From Oscillospiraceae bacterium (lineage in GTDB: Bacteria; Bacillota; Clostridia; Oscillospirales; CAG-272): a DNA stretch of 5,577 nucleotides. Below, piece after piece: positions 1-5,577 of this stretch. Under the pieces are notes generated by a model, which was given only the letters and a program-made list of their open reading frames with translations, had not been told where the DNA came from and did no database searches. Each line of letters begins with the position of its first letter. Position 1 is the first letter of the stretch. The stretch covers positions 1-5,577 of the forward strand of contig WREN01000169.1 of NCBI GenBank assembly GCA_009779295.1, given 5' to 3'. The position numbers and the translations under genes were made by a program.

Positions 1-44
1 CCATTCTTTACTATCTTTTCCGTTCCGCACCTCTTGCATTTCAT
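1..44 (-). CDS. Zinc-ribbon protein, N-terminus only (runs off left edge)
   Basis: Only the first 15 residues are visible, reading MKCKRCGTEKIVKNG. They contain a CxxCG knuckle (Cys3, Cys6), which is one half of a zinc ribbon; the second cysteine pair would lie outside the window. A GAGGG ribosome binding site at 52-56, seven bases before the ATG, supports a real start. The gene begins 30 bases after the stop of the small membrane protein gene on the same strand, so it could be the third gene of the mannosidase unit. A CxxCG followed by a KNG tripeptide is common at the N-terminus of some insertion-sequence transposases (IS1-like and related). It also occurs in small clostridial zinc-ribbon proteins, some of which are membrane anchored. 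The visible part cannot separate these. I am fairly sure it is a coding start and unsure of its function. Confidence 0.55.
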   Translation of the reverse strand, partial: MKCKRCGTEKIVKN

Positions 45-51
45 TTTCTTT

Positions 52-56
52 CCCTC
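52..56 (-). promoter_or_regulatory. Ribosome binding site of the zinc-ribbon gene
   Basis: The minus strand reads GAGGG, seven bases upstream of the ATG at 44-42. This is a good partial match to the GGAGG consensus and is the main support for translation of this edge-truncated gene. Confidence 0.55.
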
Positions 57-74
57 ACTCGATCTGCTTTTTTC

Positions 75-266
75 CTATTTTATCATTTCTTCATGAATTA
101 CGCAATACTGCCTAGAAATTAAATTTTCCTGATTTGTAATACTTGTTTCCTCGTCGGATATTATTTTGTCTCCGCAACTTCTTGCAAATATAAACGCAAG
201 TAAAAAACAAACTAAAACTGCGATTATCGCAATCATATATCCGGTATTATTTAATCTCCATCGCAT
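75..266 (-). CDS. Small single-pass membrane protein, unknown function
   Basis: This encodes 63 residues and I do not recognise the family. A short basic N-terminus (MRWRLNNTGY) is followed by one hydrophobic helix at about residues 10-29, ending in RSC. After it comes a polar, mostly acidic tail of about 33 residues with one further cysteine. Positive charges before the helix suggest an N-in, C-out topology, or an uncleaved signal anchor. Cys23 or Cys31 could be read as a lipobox cysteine, but neither context is convincing. The ATG lies one base after the stop of the mannosidase gene, and an in-frame stop just upstream leaves no earlier start. No good ribosome binding site is visible, so translation probably depends on reinitiation from the upstream gene. 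The DNA is AT-rich: bases 1-240 are about 33% GC by hand count, against about 51% for 541-780 inside the mannosidase gene. It may be a real accessory protein or a fortuitous frame; the helix and tight spacing favour the former. Confidence 0.6.
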   Translation of the reverse strand: MRWRLNNTGYMIAIIAVLVCFLLAFIFARSCGDKIISDEETSITNQENLISRQYCVIHEEMIK

Positions 267-267
267 A

Positions 268-3045
268 TTACTTAATCATCACCGTTCTCACGCTGTACGC
301 CGGAATCTCGAACGAAACAGTATTTCCGTCAATCTCGCAATTGCCAATCTTTTTCATTTCGGTTATATCGGCAATATATACTTCACTGAACGCGAAGTTG
401 ATGCCCACGGACGATTTCTTCGCTGTATCGGTATCGTTGTACGCCCTGAGTACCAATCCGCCGTCCTCAGCCGTTTTGACCGTGCTGATGATAACGTTAC
501 CGTCGGGTTTAATCAATTGCCCATCGAGCGCAACATTGCCGCCGCAAGTGCCGCTATTTGACGCATACGAAACCGGATGCCTGAACATATCGACCGCCGG
601 AACGATTTCGCAAGCCGTACCGATACCTACGCCGATTTTGATGTGGTGCTTGCCGAATTCAGGATACGGATCGGGTTCGGTTGACGAACGCAATAATGTT
701 ACCGCGCCGGAGTTGTCGTTGCCGCGGAAACCATATTTCGAATCCGTAACGATATAAACCGAACGGTTTTCGCTATTTATAATCTCCATATAACTGTTCG
801 CGGGAACATCGTGCACGATTGCGGAACGATCTATCGTTCCGAACGGAATATCGTACCGATATTTATCGGTTTGATACGAAACCGGAACGAAGAAATTCAG
901 TTGCGGTATGAAGCCGCCGCCTATTTCGCGCCAATCAACGTCCGTTTCAAATTCAAGCATACGCTTGCCGTTAAACAGATTGATAGTAACGTCAATCGAC
1001 GATGAAGCGAAACTAATCTGGAACTTGACATACTTCTTCAACGGTTGGTGGCTGTAATCAGAAACATGAACCGTGTAATCCCCGCTGTTCAATTCGGAAA
1101 CGTTCATATACGGACCGACGCGCCATGAAGTCATTCCGTGACGGGGATTTTCTTTGATAAATCTGAACAAACACGAAGGTTTGTCAATGAGAGCCGTGCC
1201 CGATTCTTTATCAACAAGAGAAACCAAAGCCATCGTAACCGGACAGAATACCGCCTTAATATATTCGTTTTCGAGTACGATATCGTTATCACCGATGTAA
1301 TCCTGACGCGGGTCAACCGCGCCTTGGAACATATTGCCTTGGTCATATTGTTTCAAATCAATGATATAAGTGCTGTGCCCGAAAGCCGGAACCTTCGCGT
1401 CAACAAGTATCTTAACGAAAGTGTGTCCCCAGTAATGCGAGCCGTGACCCGTGAACTGGAAGGGAACTTCGTTTCCTTTAGAATCGGTTATGAACATGCG
1501 TCCCAAATCGTAATGGTAATCCCACAATACAAATTCGGTCGGTTCGGAGCGGTCGTACATCGTGCTGTTGAAGAGATGGATGACACGCAATTTACCCCTG
1601 CCGCGTTCGGTAACAGGGAAGGAGTTGCCGTCAACTGCCGCCATCGTGAATCCGACGCCGCCGCCTTCGGAGATGGTGTTGTTATTATTGTCAAATTCGA
1701 TTGTGCTTATATCGATATTATCTGCGAAGGTGCGCATCGCGATATTTGCGTTGGTGTTCGCGTAAGAGAGAGTTTCCTGCATAAGCGCGTGAGCGAAATA
1801 ACGTGTCTCCATGATTCCCGACCCGGGCAGGATGTCATGGAAATGGTTGAACAGAACGTTCTGCCACGCCTTTTCAAAACTTTCCTGTTTTGCGGGCATA
1901 TTTGTTTTTAACATTGCTGCCGCGGATAGAAATTCTGAATCATTTAATCTTTCTTCGGAAATCCGGTTAGCGAGCTTGATTCTCGCCTGCGAAGTATAAC
2001 ATCCGGTAAAAACAAAGTTCAATTCCTGTTTCACAACCGGGAAACCGCTTCTGAATTGTTCGATACCCGCAAAGAATTCTTTATAAGTTCCGAATTTCAC
2101 GGTCGGATATAGCGGATATTTTGAAACGTCGATAATAAACTCGATATCGCGTCTTGTCGGACCGCCGCCGTGGTCGCCGACTCCGTATACTTTCAGATAT
2201 TTATCGATTCCATATTGTTTGCAGAACAGCGGGATTTGCTTGAAACTCGCCTGATTTATATCACTGTTGTACCATGTCGGATCGCAGAAAACTAATATCT
2301 CTTTGCCTGAAGGCGATTGCCAGCGATATATTTTATGCCCGTCGTAACCGCGGCAATGATAATAATAATCAACACCCGCGTTTTGTAAGATTTCCGGTAC
2401 ATTCGCGTTGTGACCGAAGGTGTCGGGCTCGAAATCAAGTTTGAGCGAATCGGGGTCGATATCGAACAATTTCGAAAGGTAACGCTTGGTATACAGCAAA
2501 TGGCGCGCCAGCGATTCGCCGTTAGGCATATTTTTATCGGTTTCCACCCATTGCGACGCGGTTATTTCCCAGCGTCCTTCGTGTATGTACGCTTTGATTT
2601 CGTCAATCATTTCGGGCGCGTACTTTTCGATTATCTTATAAACCGACGCCTGCGACTGCCCATATGTGAAGTCTTTGTACTCTTTCATAAGATTTAAAAT
2701 CGTCCGGAAAGTATCGACCGTAACGGCGACGGTTTCGTTCATTCCCCACATCCAGTTCATGTCGATGTGCGCGTGAGAAATACACAACACCGTCAAGGAT
2801 TTAGCTTTTTCTGAAAGCGACATAAGCATCTCTTCGGCTTTTAACGCATTTTCTTTTGTTATAGCTGCCGTTAAGCCATTTTGCTCCAACAGATAATCAA
2901 GCGCGGATTCGATTAAAGCGTTATAAATCCCGTCTTCAGCCGCCGAGATATTCGCAAGGTATTGAAGTTCAGCGTTTATACGCTGCGACCAATAATTCAT
3001 ACTGGAAATGTTTTCATAATTTTTTAGTTTATCATAGAAATTCAT
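268..3045 (-). CDS. Cytoplasmic GH38 alpha-mannosidase
   Basis: This is a 925-residue glycoside hydrolase family 38 enzyme (retaining, zinc-dependent), expected to remove alpha-linked mannose from oligosaccharides or glycoconjugate fragments in the cytoplasm. No signal peptide or membrane segment is present. The catalytic domain covers about residues 85-340. HAHID at 91-95 supplies predicted zinc ligands His93 and Asp95. EPDTFGH at 206-212 carries the predicted nucleophile and zinc ligand Asp208. QWVETDKNMPNGESL at 165-179 and GVGDHGGGPT at 288-297 are further family blocks. The middle helical domain (about 345-430) contains NHFHDILPGSG, with His403 as the last zinc ligand. The C-terminal beta domains follow (about 480-925), with RSSTEPDPYPEFGKH at 796-810 and a terminal strand ending AYSVRTVMIK. 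The motif style and soluble form resemble the MAN2C1 / Ams1 / MngB side of the family rather than Golgi enzymes. I chose the start at 3045 because GGAGG lies seven bases upstream; an in-frame ATG at 3090 lies upstream of the predicted transcription start. Substrate linkage cannot be read from sequence. Confidence 0.96.
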   Translation of the reverse strand: MNFYDKLKNYENISSMNYWSQRINAELQYLANISAAEDGIYNALIESALDYLLEQNGLTAAITKENALKAEEMLMSLSEKAKSLTVLCISHAHIDMNWMWGMNETVAVTVDTFRTILNLMKEYKDFTYGQSQASVYKIIEKYAPEMIDEIKAYIHEGRWEITASQWVETDKNMPNGESLARHLLYTKRYLSKLFDIDPDSLKLDFEPDTFGHNANVPEILQNAGVDYYYHCRGYDGHKIYRWQSPSGKEILVFCDPTWYNSDINQASFKQIPLFCKQYGIDKYLKVYGVGDHGGGPTRRDIEFIIDVSKYPLYPTVKFGTYKEFFAGIEQFRSGFPVVKQELNFVFTGCYTSQARIKLANRISEERLNDSEFLSAAAMLKTNMPAKQESFEKAWQNVLFNHFHDILPGSGIMETRYFAHALMQETLSYANTNANIAMRTFADNIDISTIEFDNNNNTISEGGGVGFTMAAVDGNSFPVTERGRGKLRVIHLFNSTMYDRSEPTEFVLWDYHYDLGRMFITDSKGNEVPFQFTGHGSHYWGHTFVKILVDAKVPAFGHSTYIIDLKQYDQGNMFQGAVDPRQDYIGDNDIVLENEYIKAVFCPVTMALVSLVDKESGTALIDKPSCLFRFIKENPRHGMTSWRVGPYMNVSELNSGDYTVHVSDYSHQPLKKYVKFQISFASSSIDVTINLFNGKRMLEFETDVDWREIGGGFIPQLNFFVPVSYQTDKYRYDIPFGTIDRSAIVHDVPANSYMEIINSENRSVYIVTDSKYGFRGNDNSGAVTLLRSSTEPDPYPEFGKHHIKIGVGIGTACEIVPAVDMFRHPVSYASNSGTCGGNVALDGQLIKPDGNVIISTVKTAEDGGLVLRAYNDTDTAKKSSVGINFAFSEVYIADITEMKKIGNCEIDGNTVSFEIPAYSVRTVMIK

Positions 3046-3052
3046 TTTTATA

Positions 3053-3057
3053 CCTCC
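3053..3057 (-). promoter_or_regulatory. Ribosome binding site that sets the mannosidase start
   Basis: The minus strand reads GGAGG with a seven-base gap to the ATG at 3045-3043, which is ideal spacing. It selects this ATG over the in-frame upstream one at 3090, whose extra 15 residues would include the promoter -10 region and the ribosome binding site itself. Confidence 0.92.
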
Positions 3058-3069
3058 AATTTTTATTCC

Positions 3070-3098
3070 ATTATAATAAATATTACACAAAATGTCAA
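3070..3098 (-). promoter_or_regulatory. Consensus sigma-A promoter of the mannosidase unit
   Basis: On the minus strand there is a perfect TTGACA (-35, bases 3098-3093), a 17-base spacer and a perfect TATAAT (-10, bases 3075-3070). Transcription should start near 3063, giving a leader of only about 18 bases that holds little more than the ribosome binding site. A promoter this close to consensus is expected to be strong unless repressed. The palindrome over its -35 box would suit a repressor. Confidence 0.85.
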
Positions 3099-3103
3099 CA
3101 TTT
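3090..3103. promoter_or_regulatory. Palindrome over the -35 box, candidate operator
   Basis: The sequence AAATGT-CA-ACATTT is a perfect inverted repeat with six-base arms and a two-base centre. It covers the whole -35 box of the mannosidase promoter and ends 12 bases before the -35 box of the divergent transporter promoter. It does not match the catabolite-repression cre consensus. The region is AT-rich, so a short palindrome could arise by chance; the position is what makes it worth noting. Confidence 0.4.
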
Positions 3104-3115
3104 ATTTTTTATTTC

Positions 3116-3143
3116 TTGACTTTATTTTCATTTTTGGTATAAT
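3116..3143 (+). promoter_or_regulatory. Extended -10 sigma-A promoter of the transporter unit
   Basis: TTGACT (-35, 3116-3121), a 16-base spacer and TATAAT (-10, 3138-3143) are present. A TG at 3135-3136, one base before the -10 box, forms an extended -10 element. Transcription should start near 3150, leaving a leader of about 27 bases before the GTG at 3177. The two -35 boxes of the divergent promoters lie back to back with 17 bases between them. Confidence 0.83.
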
Positions 3144-3176
3144 AAATAAGATAACCAAAAGAAAGAAGCAAAGTTA

Positions 3177-4514
3177 GTGAATTTTAAAACAGAAATAACG
3201 GAAGGTGTAATTTGGAAGCAGCTATTAAAGTTTACCCTTCCTATATTGATAAGCAACCTGTTACAGCAGTTATATTCTACCGTCGACTCGGTAATCGTAG
3301 GGAATTTCATCGGCGACGAAGCGTTAGCCGCCGTAGGATCGGTCGGATCGCTTGTAAATATGATAGTCGGCTTGTTTATAGGAATATCGGCGGGCGCGTC
3401 TGTCGTGATAGCGCAATACTACGGCGCTCAGGACGTCGATAACGTGCAGAACTCCGTACATTCCGCTATAGCGTTCAGTTTAATAGGCGGCGTTGTGATG
3501 AGCGTAGTAGGAATTATCGTTTCGCCTGCATTATTAAGAATGATGAACACACCGGAAAACGTTATCGGAATGGCAATTACATATCTGCAAATATATTTCA
3601 CCGGGATGATTCCGGCATTGATTTATAACGTAGGCGCGGGAATTTTGCGCGCTACCGGCGATTCCAGACGGCCGCTGTATTATTTAATGATAAGCTGCGT
3701 ATTGAATATTCTGCTTGATTTGTTGTTCGTCGCGGTATTCAAATGGGGCGTAGCGGGAGCGGCAGTTGTAACGACTATAGTGCAAACGGTTTCCGCGGTA
3801 CTTGTAATGCTGAACCTGTGCAGCACCCATGACATATACCGGATCATACCGCGTAAAATAAAATTCCACGCGCAAATGATGAAACGTATAATATTGATAG
3901 GTTTACCAACCGGATTTCAATCTGTTGTTATATCAATTTCAAACGTTATAATACAGTCGCGGATAAATTATTTCGGAGATACCGCTATGGCGGCTATGAC
4001 TTCGCGCGGAAAACTTGACGGGTTCATTTATGTGATAATGGCGGCGGTAGGTTTGGCAATGACGACCTTCGTGGGACAAAATTACGGCGCAAAACGTTAC
4101 GACCGTATCAAACAAAGCGTTAAAATAAGCATGTTGATGACAAGCGGTATAACAATTTTATTAAGCGGATTGCTTTTAATTTTCGGACGGCAGTCGTTTT
4201 ATTTATTTACCAAAAGCGAAGCCGTCATAGAATACGGAATTATAATGATGTATATAATCGTTCCGCCTTATTGGATATTTACGGCGGTCGAAATACTCTC
4301 AGGCGCGATACGCGGAATGGGCAATTCGATTATTCCCATGACAATTTCGATTATCGGCTTGTGCGTATTCCGCATTATATGGGTAGCGGTCGATATGCTG
4401 TTTTGGAATAATTTAATAATTGTTTGTTTATGTTATCCCGTATCGTGGATAATAACCGCCGCCGCATTTATGCTTTATTATAGGAAAATAATAAAAAGAT
4501 TGGAGCAAACATGA
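3177..4514 (+). CDS. MATE-family multidrug/cation efflux transporter
   Basis: This is a complete 445-residue integral membrane protein of the multidrug and toxic compound extrusion family, with about 12 hydrophobic helices. MATE proteins usually export organic cations or drugs in exchange for Na+ or H+. Family signatures include LPILISNLLQQLYSTVDSVI (21-40), VGNFIGDEALAAVG (41-54) and GAGILRATGDSRRP (153-166). The second half repeats the pattern of the first: VGQNYGAKR (299-307) corresponds to AQYYGAQ (79-85), and SGAIRGMGNS (375-384) to the ATGDS block. This is the internal two-bundle symmetry of the family. Length is typical. The start is GTG: the frame has a stop at 3147-3149 and no ATG between, and the usual MATE N-terminus (TEITEGVIWKQLLKF) needs this start. 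The ribosome binding site is weak (an AGAAG-like run at 3164-3168). The stop overlaps the start of the MFS gene. The substrate cannot be told from sequence. Confidence 0.95.
   Translation: MNFKTEITEGVIWKQLLKFTLPILISNLLQQLYSTVDSVIVGNFIGDEALAAVGSVGSLVNMIVGLFIGISAGASVVIAQYYGAQDVDNVQNSVHSAIAFSLIGGVVMSVVGIIVSPALLRMMNTPENVIGMAITYLQIYFTGMIPALIYNVGAGILRATGDSRRPLYYLMISCVLNILLDLLFVAVFKWGVAGAAVVTTIVQTVSAVLVMLNLCSTHDIYRIIPRKIKFHAQMMKRIILIGLPTGFQSVVISISNVIIQSRINYFGDTAMAAMTSRGKLDGFIYVIMAAVGLAMTTFVGQNYGAKRYDRIKQSVKISMLMTSGITILLSGLLLIFGRQSFYLFTKSEAVIEYGIIMMYIIVPPYWIFTAVEILSGAIRGMGNSIIPMTISIIGLCVFRIIWVAVDMLFWNNLIIVCLCYPVSWIITAAAFMLYYRKIIKRLEQT
4502..4505 (+). promoter_or_regulatory. Ribosome binding site of the MFS gene
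   Basis: GGAG lies inside the last codons of the MATE gene, five bases before the ATG at 4511. Together with the ATGA stop-start overlap at 4511-4514 it indicates translational coupling of the two transporters. Confidence 0.75.
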
Positions 4515-5577
4515 GTTACAAACACACTTATATAACTTGTTTTATAGGATACATAACGCAGGCGATCTCAGTAAATTTATTGCCGCTGTTTTTCGTCATA
4601 TTCCAAGACGACTATCAAATATCATTTGAAAAACTGGGGCGTTTGATATTTATATTCTTCGTCGCGCAAATCGTTGTGGATTTGATAGCCGTCAAATACG
4701 TAGACAAGATTGGTTACAGACCCGCCGCCGTAGCCGCGCATATCTTTTCAACTGTAGGATTGATAATGCTTTCAATATTACCGCGCGTAATGCCGTCGCC
4801 GTACATGGGAATTGTAATCGCCGTTCTAACATATTCCGTCGGAAGCGGAATGATAGAAGTGTTGATTTCGCCAATACTCAACGCGGTACCAAGCGAATCG
4901 AAATCGGGAACGATGAGCCTTCTTCATTCATTCTATTGCTGGGGACAACTCGGAACCGTACTTATAACGACGCTGATACTGCGGATAATCGGAACGAACT
5001 TGTGGTACATCATCCCGATCTTCTGGGCGTTGATACCGCTCTGGAACACATTCCGCTTCATGCGTACGCCGCTCGTACCGCCGATACCCAAAGAACATCG
5101 CATGAGCGTGAAGGATTTATTCAAAACCAAAGTGTTTATAATCGTTCTGGTATTAATGACCTGTTCCGGCGCGGCGGAGATCGCGATGTCGCAATGGTCG
5201 TCGCTGTTCTGCGAAAGAAGTTTGGGCGTACCGAAAGTAATTGGCGATCTGCTCGGTCCCGGATTATTCGCGCTGTTCATGGGAATCGGGCGCGCAGTCT
5301 ACGGTATATTTGGACACAAACTCAATTTAGCACGGATTTTGATGGTGGGTTCAATAATTTGTATAGCATGTTATCTGCTCGCCGCGTTGTCGTCGATACC
5401 AATATTGGCGTTGATAGGCTGCGCATTGTGCGGACTATCCGTAAGTATCATGTGGCCGGGCGTATTGAGCATGTCGGCAGAAAAATTCCCGAACGGCGGA
5501 ACTGCGCTGTTCGGGTTATGCGCTGTATTTGGCGATTTAGGAGCGGCTACAGGGCCGTGGATGACGGGTTTGATAGC
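4511..5577 (+). CDS. MFS transporter, C-terminus beyond window
   Basis: The frame is open from the ATG at 4511 to the window end, giving 355 full codons. Typical proteins of this type are near 400 residues, so about one or two helices are missing. The protein is highly hydrophobic, in two halves: about six helices in residues 1-185, a polar central loop at about 183-208 (RFMRTPLVPPIPKEHRMSV), then a second set. The helix 2-3 loop, VKYVDKIGYR (61-70), is a version of MFS motif A with Asp65, Lys66, Gly68 and Arg70. SLLHSFYCWGQLG (136-148) and SIMWPGVLSMSAEKFP (322-337) resemble FucP-like sugar and metabolite MFS porters in clostridia, by recollection rather than search. The start overlaps the MATE stop in an ATGA junction, with GGAG upstream, so the two are co-translated. 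It may import a sugar or glycoside used by the divergent mannosidase, but this is inference; it could equally be an exporter. Confidence 0.92.
   Translation, partial: MSYKHTYITCFIGYITQAISVNLLPLFFVIFQDDYQISFEKLGRLIFIFFVAQIVVDLIAVKYVDKIGYRPAAVAAHIFSTVGLIMLSILPRVMPSPYMGIVIAVLTYSVGSGMIEVLISPILNAVPSESKSGTMSLLHSFYCWGQLGTVLITTLILRIIGTNLWYIIPIFWALIPLWNTFRFMRTPLVPPIPKEHRMSVKDLFKTKVFIIVLVLMTCSGAAEIAMSQWSSLFCERSLGVPKVIGDLLGPGLFALFMGIGRAVYGIFGHKLNLARILMVGSIICIACYLLAALSSIPILALIGCALCGLSVSIMWPGVLSMSAEKFPNGGTALFGLCAVFGDLGAATGPWMTGLI

Noticed and set aside
341..757. A 138-codon plus-strand open frame with some hydrophobic stretches
   Set aside because: It is antisense to the well-supported C-terminal domain of the mannosidase, with no start signal or recognisable motif.
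1138..1911. A 257-codon open frame on the plus strand opposite the mannosidase gene
   Set aside because: It is exactly codon-aligned with the antisense of the mannosidase frame, so it stays open only because the enzyme gene avoids TTA, CTA and TCA codons there. The shorter plus-strand frames at 166-561, 811-1005 and 2410-2697 are in the same register. The predicted protein is rich in scattered Arg and His, with no recognisable fold.
3046..3090. Upstream in-frame ATG at 3090 that would add 15 residues to the mannosidase
   Set aside because: The extension spans the -10 box and the ribosome binding site, lies upstream of the predicted transcript start, and is not like the family N-terminus. The ATG at 3045 has a perfect GGAGG.
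3046..3176. Possible riboswitch or small RNA in the intergenic region
   Set aside because: The region is only 131 bases, AT-rich, and fully occupied by two promoters and short leaders. No stable hairpin or terminator run is visible.
3128..3310. A 60-codon minus-strand open frame over the divergent promoter
   Set aside because: It overlaps the start of the MATE gene and its promoter and has no ribosome binding site; it reads as a shadow.
4933..5280. A 115-codon minus-strand open frame
   Set aside because: It lies wholly inside the MFS gene, whose translation has clear membrane-transporter character throughout. The minus-strand product shows no family features.

Overview
The window looks like an ordinary metabolic and transport region from a Gram-positive anaerobe, most likely a Clostridia-type member of the Bacillota. 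The evidence is a near-consensus sigma-A promoter pair, a textbook GGAGG ribosome binding site, frequent ATA isoleucine codons, and protein sequences that read like clostridial family members. The species cannot be named from this sequence. All reading frames use the standard genetic code.

Layout. Two transcription units diverge from a 131-base AT-rich intergenic region at about 3046-3176. Leftward (minus strand) runs a 925-residue cytoplasmic GH38 alpha-mannosidase (268-3045). One base after its stop comes a 63-residue single-pass membrane protein (75-266). Thirty bases further on is the start of a zinc-ribbon protein that leaves the window at base 1. Rightward (plus strand) runs a complete 445-residue MATE-family transporter (3177-4514). 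Its stop codon overlaps the start of a major facilitator superfamily (MFS) transporter (4511 to beyond 5577), of which 355 residues are visible.

How the parts may work together. The GH38 enzyme has no signal peptide, so it should cut alpha-mannosides already inside the cell. A transporter would have to supply them, and the divergent MFS protein is a possible but unproven importer. The MATE protein is more likely an efflux pump for cations or drugs. Both units have their own strong promoter. A 14-base palindrome overlaps the -35 box of the mannosidase promoter and is a candidate operator.

There is no sign of CRISPR arrays, tRNA or rRNA genes, riboswitches or complete mobile elements. No clear intrinsic terminator is visible, which fits both transcription units running off the window. 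I see no strong case for an undescribed system. The least understood part is the left edge, where the small membrane protein and zinc-ribbon gene sit in clearly AT-richer DNA than the mannosidase.
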